Source: Erythrobacter sp. UBA2510 (GTDB lineage Bacteria; Pseudomonadota; Alphaproteobacteria; Sphingomonadales; Sphingomonadaceae). From it: 16,678 nt of DNA. Shown here piece by piece: positions 1-8,095 of the stretch. The stretch covers positions 4,875 to 21,552 of the forward strand of contig DDNW01000125.1 in the NCBI GenBank assembly GCA_002341345.1. Reading direction: 5' to 3'. Below the pieces are notes generated by a model that searched no databases, was not told the DNA's origin, and was given only the letters and a program-made list of their open reading frames with translations. Both the position numbers and the translations under genes were made by a program. Each line of letters opens with the position of its first letter. Position 1 is the first letter of the stretch.

Positions 1-1
1 A

Positions 2-1111
2 TCTGCAGGCGGCAGCGCGGGACGCAATTTCGGCGACGGCGCAAGCAGCGATATTCTCACCTCGGTCGGGGCCGATGCAACGTGGGAGCTCGACCTGTTC
101 GGCCAGATATCCTCCGACGTCATCGCCTCGCGCGCCGATCTTGCCGCGGCAGGCTATTCACTCGCCGATCTGCAACGCCTGATCGCAGGTCAGGTGGCGC
201 TCGCCGTGATCACGGCCCGCGCTACCAGCGAGCAACTCGCTATCGCCAGCGACACGGTGGGCTATCAGGACGAGAACCTCCAGATCGCTGACTGGCGTAA
301 TCAGGCAGGGCTCGTCTCCAGCCTCGATGTCGAACAGGCGCGCACCCAACGCGCGCAGACAGCTGCGACCATTCCCGCGCTCGAAAGCAGCCTTGCCGCG
401 ACCGCCAATGCGATCTCTACCTTGATCGGCGAACCGCCGGGACGGGTGCTGGCAGCGCTGCTCGATCCCGCAGGCGTGCCGGTGCCTGAGCAACTGGCAG
501 GATACGAGGCCCCGCCCGCCGTCCTGACCCGCCGCCCCGATGTGCGCGCGGCCGAGGCCTCGCTCGTCTCCGCAGCCGCGCAGGTCGGTGTGGCGCGCGC
601 GCAATTGCTGCCGCTCGTGCGCCTGACCGGCGCAGTCGACACCAGTTCGGTCGGGCTCGAGAATCTGTTCGACGTCATTACCGGCAATATCTTCGCCAGC
701 GTCAGCCAGCTGATCTTCGACGGCGGACGTACGCAGGCCCAGCTCGATATTGCCAAGGCCAGCGCCCGCAGCGCGCAGGCCGCGTGGGAGCAGGCGATCC
801 TGACCGCGCTGGAAGAGGTGGAAAGTGCCGCTATCGATCAACGCGCCGCAAACGAGCGCGTGGCGCTGAACGAGGCGGCGGTCGAGGCGGCAAATAACTC
901 GGCCCTCCTCGCACGCAGCCAGTATCAGGCGGGCCTGACCGACTTTCAGACGCTGCTCAATATCGAAAGCCAGCTGCTCTCGGCGCGCAATGCGCTAGTT
1001 GCCGCACAGGCCGACCGGGCGAGCGCCTTCGTCCAGCTGACGCAGGCGCTTGGCGGCGGCTGGATCGCGCCCGATACACAATCAACCCGCACCGATGGAC
1101 CCGAACCATGA
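2..1111 (+). CDS. Outer-membrane efflux factor, TolC/NodT family (5' truncated)
   Basis: This is the outer-membrane channel of a tripartite efflux system. The frame is open from base 2, so the true start lies left of the window; about 369 residues are visible and I infer that roughly 90-110 N-terminal residues are missing. The stretch WELDLFG (83-103) is the hallmark of NodT-type outer-membrane factors. It is followed by long Ala/Gln/Glu-rich helices (for example around 310-420 and 740-1000), as expected for the two repeated coiled-coil halves of TolC-like trimers. The segment RRPDVRAAEASLVSAAAQVG (about 531-590) is the conserved start of the second repeat. The stop codon overlaps the start of the adaptor gene (ATGA, 1108-1111), so the two are probably translationally coupled. 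Any signal peptide or lipobox would be upstream and cannot be judged. Confidence 0.93.
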   Translation, partial: SAGGSAGRNFGDGASSDILTSVGADATWELDLFGQISSDVIASRADLAAAGYSLADLQRLIAGQVALAVITARATSEQLAIASDTVGYQDENLQIADWRNQAGLVSSLDVEQARTQRAQTAATIPALESSLAATANAISTLIGEPPGRVLAALLDPAGVPVPEQLAGYEAPPAVLTRRPDVRAAEASLVSAAAQVGVARAQLLPLVRLTGAVDTSSVGLENLFDVITGNIFASVSQLIFDGGRTQAQLDIAKASARSAQAAWEQAILTALEEVESAAIDQRAANERVALNEAAVEAANNSALLARSQYQAGLTDFQTLLNIESQLLSARNALVAAQADRASAFVQLTQALGGGWIAPDTQSTRTDGPEP

Positions 1112-2397
1112 GCCAGGACGCGACCAGCGACAGCGATCTCCAAGCTTACCTCGACAGCGAGGCGGGCAAATCCTTCTGGAAACAGCGCAGGGTGCTGATC
1201 GGTATTGCGATTGCCACGCTGGCGTTGCTCGCCTTTCTCCTGTGGGGACGCGGCGATGACGGCCCGCAATATATCACGCAGAAGGTCGAGCAAGGCTCGC
1301 TCGACATCACCGTCACCGCGACCGGCAATCTCAGGCCCACCAACCAGGTCGAGGTCGGCTCCGAAGTGTCGGGCCGGATCGACGAGGTGTTGGTCGACGT
1401 CAACGACGTCGTCACGCGCGGACAGGTGCTTGCGCGAATCAATACCGACACGATCGAGGACCAGATCACGCAGGGCGAGGCCAGCCTGAATGCCGCTCGC
1501 GCAGCCGTGGTACAGGCCGAGGCGACGCTCGACGTCGACAAGGCCCAGCTGGCGCGCCTGCGCGAAGTGCACGAATTGTCAGGCGGCAAGGTCCCCTCCA
1601 AGGTTGAGATGGAGCAGGCCGAGGGCGCCGTGCGCAAGAGCGCGGCGGCGCTGGCATCGGCGCGCGCCAATGTCACCTCGGCGCAGGCGGCGCTCGACAG
1701 CTCGGTCACCAATCGCGAACGGGCGGTGATCCGCTCGCCCGTCTCCGGCGTGGTACTGGTGCGCCAGGTCGAGCCGGGGCAGACCGTCGCGGCCAGCTTC
1801 ACCACCCCGACCCTGTTCGTGCTCGCCGAAAATCTCGCGGTGATGCAGCTGCGCGTCGACTTGGACGAGGCCGATGTCGGACAGGTCGAAAGCGGGCAGA
1901 ACGCGACCTTTACCGTTGACGCTTATCCGGGCGAACGTTTCCCGGCCAGCGTCGAGCGGGTCGATCTGGCCGCCAGCAATATTGCCGAGACCGGCGATAC
2001 TACGACGCCGAGCCAAGTGGTGAGTTACGAGGCGCGGCTGACGGTCGATAATGCCGACGGGCGACTGCGTCCGGGCATGACCGGCACCGCCACCATCGCG
2101 ACGCAGAGCACCGGCACTACCCTGCTCGTGCCCAATTCGGCGCTGCGCTACTCGCCTGAGAAGAAAGAGGAAGAGGGCGGCATCTTCGGGCCCGGTCCCG
2201 ATTTCGGCCCCGAACAGGCCGAGGCAACGATCGGCGTCGGCAGCCGCCAAAGCGTCTATGTGGTTGGCGCGGATGGCCAATTGCGCGCGATCACAGTGAC
2301 TACCGGCCGCAGCAACGGCCTGCGCACCGCCGTCACCTCCGACGAATTGAAGGCGGGCATGACCGTGGTCACCGGCGAGCGGGCGGAAGCCGAGTGA
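1108..2397 (+). CDS. MacA-like periplasmic adaptor (HlyD/membrane fusion protein family)
   Basis: This 429-residue protein would bridge the inner-membrane ABC permease and the outer-membrane channel. It has a short cytoplasmic N-terminus, one membrane segment (about residues 29-47), a beta-barrel/lipoyl half-motif (about 66-112), and an Ala/Gln-rich coiled-coil hairpin (about 114-200) broken by SGGKVPSK. The second lipoyl half follows (about 205-230, IRSPVSGVVLVRQVEPGQTV), then membrane-proximal beta domains. An acidic, Gly/Pro-rich insertion at about 350-372 (EKKEEEGGIFGPGPDFGPEQ) is seen in many MacA-like adaptors next to LolD/MacB genes. The start ATG overlaps the preceding stop as ATGA, and the end overlaps the next gene as GTGA. 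Family and role are secure; the transported substrate cannot be told from sequence. Confidence 0.94.
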   Translation: MSQDATSDSDLQAYLDSEAGKSFWKQRRVLIGIAIATLALLAFLLWGRGDDGPQYITQKVEQGSLDITVTATGNLRPTNQVEVGSEVSGRIDEVLVDVNDVVTRGQVLARINTDTIEDQITQGEASLNAARAAVVQAEATLDVDKAQLARLREVHELSGGKVPSKVEMEQAEGAVRKSAAALASARANVTSAQAALDSSVTNRERAVIRSPVSGVVLVRQVEPGQTVAASFTTPTLFVLAENLAVMQLRVDLDEADVGQVESGQNATFTVDAYPGERFPASVERVDLAASNIAETGDTTTPSQVVSYEARLTVDNADGRLRPGMTGTATIATQSTGTTLLVPNSALRYSPEKKEEEGGIFGPGPDFGPEQAEATIGVGSRQSVYVVGADGQLRAITVTTGRSNGLRTAVTSDELKAGMTVVTGERAEAE

Positions 2398-3125
2398 GTG
2401 AAGCGCCGCTCATCGAACTGAAGGGTATTACCAAGACCTTTGGCGAGGGCGAGGCTGCCTTCCAGGCGCTGAAGGGTGTCGACCTGACCATCGAGCGTGG
2501 CGACTTCGTCGCGATCATGGGCCCCTCGGGCTCGGGCAAGTCGACGACGATGAACATCCTCGGTTGCCTCGACATTCCGACCTCGGGCGTGTTCTGCTTT
2601 CGCGGGGTCGAGGTGCAGGCGCTGAGCCGCGACCAGCGATCCTTGCTGCGGCGGCGCTATCTCGGATTCGTCTTTCAGGGATTCAACCTGCTTGCCCGCA
2701 CCAGCGCACTCGAGAATGTCGAGCTGCCGCTGCTCTATCGGGGCGAGAGCAAGCCCGCGCGCAAGGCGGCGGCGGAAAAGGCGCTCGACCTCGTGGGGCT
2801 GCTGCCATGGGCCGATCACACGCCCGCCGAACTTTCGGGCGGCCAACAGCAGCGTGTCGCCATCGCCCGCGCGCTGGTTTCCGAACCCGATGTGCTGCTT
2901 GCGGACGAGCCGACCGGCAATCTGGATACCGAGCGCTCGACCGAGATCATGAAATTGCTGCAAGAGCTCAACCGCAGCGGCATCACGATCCTGATGGTCA
3001 CGCATGAGGAGGAAATGGCCGCCTTCGCGCGCACTATCGTGCATTTCCGCGACGGCCTGGTGGAAAGCCTCGTGCACAATGGCTCGGCTGCGGCAGAAGG
3101 TCAGAACACGGGAGCGCCCGCCTGA
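2394..3125 (+). CDS. ABC transporter ATP-binding protein, MacB/LolD type
   Basis: This is a 243-residue cytoplasmic ATPase that would power the permease encoded next. All nucleotide-binding motifs are intact: Walker A GPSGSGKS (43-50), Q-loop Gln95 in FVFQGFN, signature LSGGQ (147-151), Walker B VLLADEP (167-173, catalytic Glu172), D-loop around GNLD, and switch His204. The start is GTG at 2394, giving a four-base GTGA overlap with the adaptor. No strong Shine-Dalgarno precedes it, so coupling is likely. In E. coli MacB the ATPase and permease are one chain; here they are separate genes, as in LolD/LolCE-type and many alphaproteobacterial MacB-like systems. The C-terminal tail after about 225 is low-complexity and outside the core fold. 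Confidence 0.95.
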   Translation: MSEAPLIELKGITKTFGEGEAAFQALKGVDLTIERGDFVAIMGPSGSGKSTTMNILGCLDIPTSGVFCFRGVEVQALSRDQRSLLRRRYLGFVFQGFNLLARTSALENVELPLLYRGESKPARKAAAEKALDLVGLLPWADHTPAELSGGQQQRVAIARALVSEPDVLLADEPTGNLDTERSTEIMKLLQELNRSGITILMVTHEEEMAAFARTIVHFRDGLVESLVHNGSAAAEGQNTGAPA

Positions 3126-4342
3126 TGTTTCGCATGTTCGGCGCCACCCTGCTGCTCTCGCTGCGCGAGATCCGCCGTCACATCATGCGCAGCTTCCTGA
3201 CGACGCTGGGCATCATCATTGGCGTTGCGGCGGTCATCACCATGGTGACACTGGGCAACGGACTGACCGCCAGCGTTCAGGAGGACATCTCCGACCTCGG
3301 CTCCGACGTGCTGATCGTATTTCCGGTTCGTGACGATCAGGGCATCCAGCACCCGTTCCGGCAGGAGGATGTCGATGTCATCACCCGCCAGCTGGCCGGT
3401 GTGGTGGGCGCTGCCGGCTCGGTCAGTGCGACCGCCATCGCCTTCTTCAACGGGCAGGACTGGTCGACCTCCGTGCAGGGCGCGAACATGGCGTTCTTCG
3501 ATGCGCAGGCGATCGACATCGCCGAAGGTCGTGGCTTTTCCGACCAGGAAGAAGAGGCCGGCAAGGCCGTCTGCGTAGTGGGGCCGACCATCGTCGAGGA
3601 AATCTTCATCGACGGCGAAAGCCCGCTCGGACAGAACATGCGGATCGGCAATGTCGCCTGCACCGTGGTCGGCGTGACCGGCGAGCGCAGCAATTCGGTC
3701 GGCGGCGGCGGCGGCAATAACGACGCCAACGACGTCGTGCTGATGCCGCTCAAGGCTGTCCAGCGGCGCTTCACCGGCAGCACCGATCTGCAATATGTCG
3801 TGATCAAGTATGATCCGGCCTATTCCTCGGAATGGATTCAGGACCAGCTGCGCGCGCTGCTGCGCGAACGCCGCGTGTTGCAGGACGGCGAGAGCGACGA
3901 TTTCAACATCATCGACACGGCCGAGATCAACGAGACGATCTCCACCGTTACCGGCACGATGACCGCCGTGGTCGGCGCGATCGCCGCGATCAGCCTGCTG
4001 GTGGGCGGGATCGGAATCATGAACATCATGCTCGTTTCGGTGACCGAGCGCACCCGCGAAATCGGCATCCGCCTCGCCATCGGGGCGCTGGGCCGCGAGG
4101 TGCGGATGCAATTCCTGACCGAGGCTGTGGTGCTGTGCTGTCTTGGCGGGATGGCCGGAATATTGCTGGCTCTGGGTCTGTCGATCTGGTTGTCGAACAT
4201 GCTAGACATGCCGTTCATCTTCGATCCCGTGGTCAACGTGATCAGCTTCGTGTTCAGCGCGATGATGGGGATCGCCTTCGGCTATTACCCGGCCCACCGC
4301 GCGAGCCAGCTCGACCCGATCGAGGCGCTGCGGCACGAATAG
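3125..4342 (+). CDS. ABC transporter permease, MacB-like (MacB_PCD plus FtsX domains)
   Basis: This 405-residue inner-membrane permease has the MacB topology of four membrane segments, at about 22-44, 277-303, 332-357 and 368-388. The large periplasmic domain lies between the first and second (about 45-275). The first helix is preceded by the amphipathic elbow LLSLREIRRHIMRSFLTTLG typical of the family. After the second helix comes MLVSVTERTREIGIRLAIGA (about 302-321), the conserved coupling region that contacts the ATPase. The C-terminus has the family signature YYPAHRASQLDPIEALRHE. A Gly/Asn run (GGGGGNN, about 193-199) sits in a periplasmic loop. The start ATG shares one base with the upstream stop (TGATG). 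With the three genes before it, it completes a tripartite exporter of peptides, lipids or drugs. Confidence 0.95.
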   Translation: MFRMFGATLLLSLREIRRHIMRSFLTTLGIIIGVAAVITMVTLGNGLTASVQEDISDLGSDVLIVFPVRDDQGIQHPFRQEDVDVITRQLAGVVGAAGSVSATAIAFFNGQDWSTSVQGANMAFFDAQAIDIAEGRGFSDQEEEAGKAVCVVGPTIVEEIFIDGESPLGQNMRIGNVACTVVGVTGERSNSVGGGGGNNDANDVVLMPLKAVQRRFTGSTDLQYVVIKYDPAYSSEWIQDQLRALLRERRVLQDGESDDFNIIDTAEINETISTVTGTMTAVVGAIAAISLLVGGIGIMNIMLVSVTERTREIGIRLAIGALGREVRMQFLTEAVVLCCLGGMAGILLALGLSIWLSNMLDMPFIFDPVVNVISFVFSAMMGIAFGYYPAHRASQLDPIEALRHE

Positions 4343-4377
4343 TGGAAGTGGAGCACACCCGGTGCCCCACCCCCACT
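4341..4377. terminator. Hairpin between convergent genes, possible bidirectional terminator
   Basis: The 40-base gap between the permease and the convergent pirin gene is almost filled by a dyad. The arms are AGTGG (4341-4345) with CCACT (4373-4377), then GTGG-a-GCAC (4348-4356) with GTGC-c-CCAC (4362-4370), around a five-base loop. That gives about 13 pairs interrupted by one 2x2 internal loop and one mismatch. There is no T-run on either side, so termination activity is inferred from position and symmetry only. Confidence 0.45.
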
Positions 4378-4382
4378 GCTCA

Positions 4383-5084
4383 TCAAACAGTATCGACGAG
4401 CACCAGTTCGCTGTCCTCCAGCGCCTTGATAGTCACCGTCTCGACTTCGGCGATAGCAAGGCCGTCGCGCGCATTGGCAACCTGCCCGTCGATCTCGACC
4501 CTGCCGGTTGCCGGTACGAGATAGCCGCTCCGCCCGCCGAGCGGATAATCGAGGCTCTCGCCCGCTTTCACTGTCGCACCCAGCACACGCGCATTGGCAT
4601 TGATCGGCAGCGCCTCGGCGTCGTCACTCTCCTCACGACCGCTCGCCAGCACGACCCAGCGTCCGGCACGCTCACCCCTGGGAAAGGGCTTGGCTCCCCA
4701 GCTTGGCGCATGGCCAGTGCGGTCGGGCAGGATCCACAGCTGGAACAGCCGCGTCTCCTCCTCTTCCATGTTGTACTCGGCATGGGTGATCCCGGTGCCC
4801 GCGCTCATCACCTGCACGTCGCCTGCCTCGGTCCGCCCGACATTGCCGAGGCTGTCCTTGTGGGTAATCGCCCCGGCAGTGACATACGTGATAATTTCCA
4901 TGTCGCGATGCGGGTGTGGCGGAAAGCCGGTCTGCGGCGCGATCACGTCGTCGTTCCAGACGCGCAGCGCGCCCCAGTGCATCCGCTCAGGGTCGTGATA
5001 CCCGGCGAAGGAGAAATGGTGTTTCGTAGTCAGCCAGCCGTGATTGGCGCCGCCCAGATCGGCGAACTTGCGCAGCTCGATCAT
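4383..5084 (-). CDS. Pirin family protein, YhhW-like (possible quercetin 2,3-dioxygenase)
   Basis: This is a 233-residue bicupin of the pirin family. The four metal ligands of bacterial pirins are all present in the N-terminal cupin: His57 and His59 in PPHPHRDMEI, and His101 and Glu103 in GTGITHAEYN. The spacing matches E. coli YhhW. The length is typical of the family. The C-terminal cupin (about 140-233) lacks an obvious ligand set, as is usual. A good ribosome site, AAGGA on the minus strand (5092-5096), sits seven bases before the ATG. YhhW-like pirins can oxidise quercetin in vitro, but their cellular role is often unknown, so I would not assign a substrate. It appears to be a single-gene unit convergent with the exporter operon. 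Confidence 0.93.
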   Translation of the reverse strand: MIELRKFADLGGANHGWLTTKHHFSFAGYHDPERMHWGALRVWNDDVIAPQTGFPPHPHRDMEIITYVTAGAITHKDSLGNVGRTEAGDVQVMSAGTGITHAEYNMEEEETRLFQLWILPDRTGHAPSWGAKPFPRGERAGRWVVLASGREESDDAEALPINANARVLGATVKAGESLDYPLGGRSGYLVPATGRVEIDGQVANARDGLAIAEVETVTIKALEDSELVLVDTV

Positions 5085-5174
5085 CGTCGTGTCCTTTCGA
5101 CCTTATGCGCCAGCAAGACAGAAGCACTGGCGCGCTTGGCCGCAATATCGGACCGCGATGACCTGACTTAAAGA

Positions 5175-5192
5175 GGGTAGACGCGTGTACCC
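5175..5192 (-). terminator. Weak hairpin after the PilZ gene
   Basis: GGGTA (5175-5179) pairs with TACCC (5188-5192) around an eight-base loop. On the minus strand it is followed by TCTTTAAG, a short and weak T-rich tail. A second small dyad, AGGT-c-CTA (5193-5200) with TAG-ACCT (5206-5212), overlaps the PilZ stop codon. The position fits the end of the PilZ transcript; stem strength is modest. Confidence 0.3.
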
Positions 5193-5210
5193 AGGTCCTA
5201 CAAATTAGAC

Positions 5211-5729
5211 CTAGTGCAGCTTGGCAATCATGGCGAAGACCTCGCCATCCTCGGTCACGCGCACACCCAGCAGATTGTCGCCCTTGCGACGGCATTCATC
5301 GACCAGCGCGCGGTAGACGCCTGCCAGCATATCGTAATCGGGCTGCACGCCGAGCGAGACCTGATGCACCAGCGCCTCGTCCATCGGGTTGGCGGGCGTA
5401 ACCGGGGCCGACAGCAGAATGCGGACCATCTGCTCCTGCCCGAGCGGTTCGACAAATTCGCAGCCGAGCATGCTCTGGTCTTTCCAGCGGACCAGCGCGG
5501 CGCGTTCGGGATCTTCGGGAAGCTCGACCAGGATCGTGTCGCCTACCTCAAGACTGGCATCGGTTTCGATGCGGCAGCCGGTGACGGAGAGATCGTGCAC
5601 GAGCGCTCTGACGCCGTTCATGTCCATGCCGTCAGCCCTCGCGCTCGTCGCGAAGCTCAGGCGGAAACGCAGGCGCGCGCGCTCGTCGCTGTTTTCGTGC
5701 AGGGAAACGAGCTGCGCGCTCAATGCCAT
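5211..5729 (-). CDS. PilZ-domain protein, probable c-di-GMP receptor
   Basis: This 172-residue cytoplasmic protein has an N-terminal PilZ domain. The two c-di-GMP contact motifs are visible: an arginine cluster fitting RxxxR (Arg17/Arg21 or Arg19/Arg23 in ERARLRFR), and D46LSVTG51, which fits the D/NxSxxG motif. It is followed by the usual beta-barrel segment ending in LGCEFVEP (88-95). Residues about 110-172 form a separate tail with no domain I recognise. An AAGGA site (minus strand, 5738-5742) lies eight bases before the ATG. PilZ proteins commonly link c-di-GMP to motility, polysaccharide production or the cell cycle. The exopolysaccharide locus lies about 5 kb away, so a functional link is only a guess. 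Confidence 0.9.
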   Translation of the reverse strand: MALSAQLVSLHENSDERARLRFRLSFATSARADGMDMNGVRALVHDLSVTGCRIETDASLEVGDTILVELPEDPERAALVRWKDQSMLGCEFVEPLGQEQMVRILLSAPVTPANPMDEALVHQVSLGVQPDYDMLAGVYRALVDECRRKGDNLLGVRVTEDGEVFAMIAKLH

Positions 5730-6498
5730 GTACGCCGTCCTTCAACCTTTGCGACCGCCAGTCAGCCGACATGATCTCGTCCGCGACCGCCGGGCACGCA
5801 CTGCCCACGATCGGCACGCCGATCACCTTATTTGCCGCCAACCGGGCGTTACTCGCCGCGACCCGCACCGAAACTCGCATCTGTTCTCTTCTTTTTAGTT
5901 AACGACCGCTCCACATCGGCCCGGAGAACTCCTGAGCCGGCACGCGTCTCCCGGCGGATTTCACGCAGGTTTGCCGGAAAGCGGGAGGAAAAAATTTTCC
6001 CGTCATTCGATCCAGCATGCCCCGGGTTCGAAACGCAGGCAGACGAGAACTGGCCGTCTCGCCGGGCATAAGACTCACCGAAATCGGCGAAGTCCATGTT
6101 GCGCCCCGTGGTCTTCAACAGTCTTGAAGGATATCCACAGGCTGCGATGGCCTCACGCCGCCCGCAACCGGCACGGCCATGCGCACCGACGCCCGAATGT
6201 GCGGGAGCGATGCGCAGATGTACGATTTGCGTTTGTGCGACCTGAGCCATCTTCACTCTTCATCATGGGGGGAATTTGAGCTTGTCCCTGCTCTATAGCG
6301 AGAGGCGACGCAGCGCTTCTGCTATCGTGGGGAGATCGCGATACCATCAGGGGTAGAGCTAAAGTCTAGCTTGCATTCCGTGGCCGTCAGCTTCACCCTT
6401 CGGGCGTTAAGTTCGGCGTATGCTGCGCATTATCGATCGATACCGGCAGGGATGGGCGCCGGCAGACTGTGGGGGCAGTCCAATGGACAATCAGGCCA
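5730..6498. other. 769-base stretch with no convincing gene
   Basis: Several open frames of 60-135 codons cross this stretch on both strands. None has a recognisable domain, good codon pattern or clear ribosome site. I looked for a tRNA around the GTTCGAA at about 6020-6030 and found no matching stem. Visible small features are an A/T block at about 5987-6000, a shared 12-mer at 5889-5900, and a small dyad AGCTA-n5-TAGCT at 6357-6371. The left part should hold the PilZ promoter and the right part the promoter of the gene at 6499. A small RNA or unannotated short gene cannot be excluded. Confidence 0.5.
5889..5900 (-). repeat. Copy 1 of shared 12-mer AACTAAAAAGAA
   Basis: Read on the minus strand, AACTAAAAAGAA is followed by GAGA and lies about 160 bases upstream of the PilZ start. 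The identical 12-mer, also followed by GAGA after one extra A, occurs upstream of the response regulator (10256-10267), in the same orientation relative to its gene. The function is unknown. It could be chance in an A-rich promoter region. Confidence 0.4.
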
Positions 6499-6511
6499 AT
6501 GGATAATCACG
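6480..6511 (+). repeat. 16-bp tandem duplication across the start codon of the 6499 gene
   Basis: CCAATGGACAATCAGG (6480-6495) is followed directly by CCAATGGATAATCACG (6496-6511), identical at 14 of 16 positions. Each copy carries an ATG. The first ATG (6483) opens a seven-codon frame, MDNQANG, ending in TAA at 6504-6506. The second (6499) opens the long gene. The first copy also contains the perfect dyad GTCCA-A-TGGAC (6478-6488). A 16-base unit shifts the frame, so the two starts compete rather than extend one protein. Confidence 0.8.
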
Positions 6512-7986
6512 AGCGCGAAGAACATACGGGCGCCGATACCCTGGACCTTGGCGATCTTTATCCCCCCGAACCGAAATTCGGCGCCAGTTTTGCCGATTTG
6601 CGCAGCGAACTCCTCGAACGCTGGAGCAGGCTTTCGCGCGGTGGGGCGATCCCGACCGAGGGGCTGTTGCAACCGGTCGGCATCGATCTGCGCAACCCCC
6701 ATGCCGCGCTGTTGGCGCGGATGGGCGAGGATCAGCTGAATATCATCCACATGGGCGAGGCGATGCGTCACCTCGACGATCCGCGCCGCAACGAAAAGGG
6801 CGCTTTTCTGCGCTTCCTCGATTGCCTTGGCGAGCAGGCGATCGAGAGCGGCCTGCCGCTCGACTTCGAACATTGGGACAATTTTCGCCCTGGACTGGAA
6901 GAATCGGTACGCGGCATCGCCCTGCCCCTGTCGGAGGACGGCAGGCGCTGCAATTCGGTCATCGCGATCTTCGATAGCGAGGCAATGGCCGCCAGCGTTC
7001 TCTCGCTCGAGGAATTTCCGGTCGACGAGGAATTGCTGCTCGAACAGGAAATCGACAGCGAGGCGGAACCCGAACCGATCCCGCCCAAACGCAGCGCCCC
7101 GTTTTTCATGGTCGCGACGAGCAACCGCCCACCCGCCGCGCTAAGATTCCGGCATAGTCCCGCGCCCAAGATCCGCCTGACCGCAGGCCCGGCCAAGTCC
7201 AAACCTGCCCCCGCTCCCACTGTCAGTATCGCGCCGGAACCGGTCGAGACGCCTGCGCCAGCGCCGGGACTGCCCTCCGAAGCGACTGCGCAGCCAGAGC
7301 CGGAGAGTGTGTCCGTGGCCGACACCAACGCATCCGCGCAGGAGGACGCATCGAGTCCGGAGAACATGGCCGACGGCAAACTGGCCAAGGCGCGCGAACT
7401 CGCACAGGTGGCCGCCTTCCAGGAAACGCGGTCGCATCATGCGCTGTATGACGCACTGGGGGCGGCCTACGAACTCATGCATCGTCTGTTCGACGTGCCC
7501 GAGCATTTCGCCGAGATCCTCTCCGATGCCGGCCTGACCATGCAGGAACGCGCACCTATGACACCGGTGGTCAAGCTGGTCTTCGGGGTCAATTACGACC
7601 GCACCCGGTTGAGCGAATACGCCGCCGTGCTCAGCCATGCGCACCGCATCCAGCTGCCCGACTACGCGCTTGGCGAATATCTGAAGGGCCTCGAAGGCGG
7701 CATTCGCACGCTCGTGCAGAAAGAGCGCGAAGCTCGCCAGGGGGTTGCGGAAGACGAAACCGAGGCCCAACTGCTCGCGCCGCAGATCGTCAAGCGCCTG
7801 CGCCGCATGCCCGCCCGCAATTTCGCAAGCATCGCACAGGACGGCGAGGAATTCGCGCTCGTCCTCGTTCGGCGTGCGGGTGACGGCGCACCGCAGATGA
7901 TCGGTGAGGTGCCGACCGACAAGGCACTGCTCAACCGCGCCACGCGCCGGGTGATCAAGGCCGCCGCCGAGGCCAGGAAGGGCTGA
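6499..7986 (+). CDS. Uncharacterised protein, two domains joined by a Pro/Ala/Glu-rich linker
   Basis: I do not recognise this 495-residue protein. It has no signal peptide or membrane segment, so it is probably cytoplasmic. The N-terminal part (about 1-170) is a mixed alpha/beta region containing LLQPVGIDLRNPHAALLARMGEDQLNII and ending IALPLSEDGRRCNSVIAIFD. The latter faintly resembles the last strands of PAS-like sensor domains of alphaproteobacteria, but this is weak. A disordered linker rich in Pro, Ala and Glu covers about 177-300. The C-terminal part (about 300-495) is mostly helical and charged, with VVKLVFGVNYDRTRLSEYAAVLSHAHR and a basic end. I chose ATG 6499; a GTG at 6469 in the same frame is possible. 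A four-to-five G block (6471-6475) is better spaced for the short decoy frame at 6483 than for this start. Confidence 0.8.
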   Translation: MDNHEREEHTGADTLDLGDLYPPEPKFGASFADLRSELLERWSRLSRGGAIPTEGLLQPVGIDLRNPHAALLARMGEDQLNIIHMGEAMRHLDDPRRNEKGAFLRFLDCLGEQAIESGLPLDFEHWDNFRPGLEESVRGIALPLSEDGRRCNSVIAIFDSEAMAASVLSLEEFPVDEELLLEQEIDSEAEPEPIPPKRSAPFFMVATSNRPPAALRFRHSPAPKIRLTAGPAKSKPAPAPTVSIAPEPVETPAPAPGLPSEATAQPEPESVSVADTNASAQEDASSPENMADGKLAKARELAQVAAFQETRSHHALYDALGAAYELMHRLFDVPEHFAEILSDAGLTMQERAPMTPVVKLVFGVNYDRTRLSEYAAVLSHAHRIQLPDYALGEYLKGLEGGIRTLVQKEREARQGVAEDETEAQLLAPQIVKRLRRMPARNFASIAQDGEEFALVLVRRAGDGAPQMIGEVPTDKALLNRATRRVIKAAAEARKG

Positions 7987-8067
7987 ACCGGGCGCGCAGC
8001 ACGGCGGCAGTAAATCTTTCCCTCGCTGTCTCGATTGTGGGCAAGTCGCCGCAAGCGCTGCCGCTAA

Positions 8068-8093
8068 CCCCAATGCATAATAGCACTTTGGGG
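8068..8093 (+). promoter_or_regulatory. Hairpin upstream of the cell-wall hydrolase
   Basis: CCCCAA-TGC (8068-8076) pairs with GCA-ct-TTGGGG (8083-8093) around the six-base loop ATAATA, giving nine pairs and a two-base bulge. It lies 81 bases after the upstream stop and 23 before the hydrolase ATG. No T-run follows on the plus strand. It could be a terminator of the 6499 gene, an operator, or part of a structured leader with the next hairpin. The loop also contains CATAAT (8076-8081), a -10-like hexamer with no convincing -35. Confidence 0.5.
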
Positions 8094-8095
8094 CA

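Noticed and set aside
5632..5880. 82-codon minus-strand frame overlapping the PilZ start
   Set aside because: It overlaps the well-supported PilZ gene by about 100 bases, has no good Shine-Dalgarno, and its second half is only the PilZ gene read in another frame.
5987..6003. A/T block GGAAAAAATTTTCC as a possible palindromic operator
   Set aside because: The two halves are unequal (six A, four T), so it is not a true palindrome.
6015..6035. GTTCGAA resembling a tRNA T-loop
   Set aside because: Neither strand gives a five-pair T-stem around it, and no acceptor or anticodon arm could be built.
6124..6136. ATATCCACA, one mismatch from a DnaA box
   Set aside because: Single copy, with no clustered boxes and no origin-type AT-rich unwinding region. 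A similar TTATCCACC at about 16504 is inside the glycosyltransferase.
5849..6256. 135-codon minus-strand frame in the gene-free stretch
   Set aside because: No recognisable domain, arginine-rich composition typical of GC-rich shadow frames, and no ribosome site.
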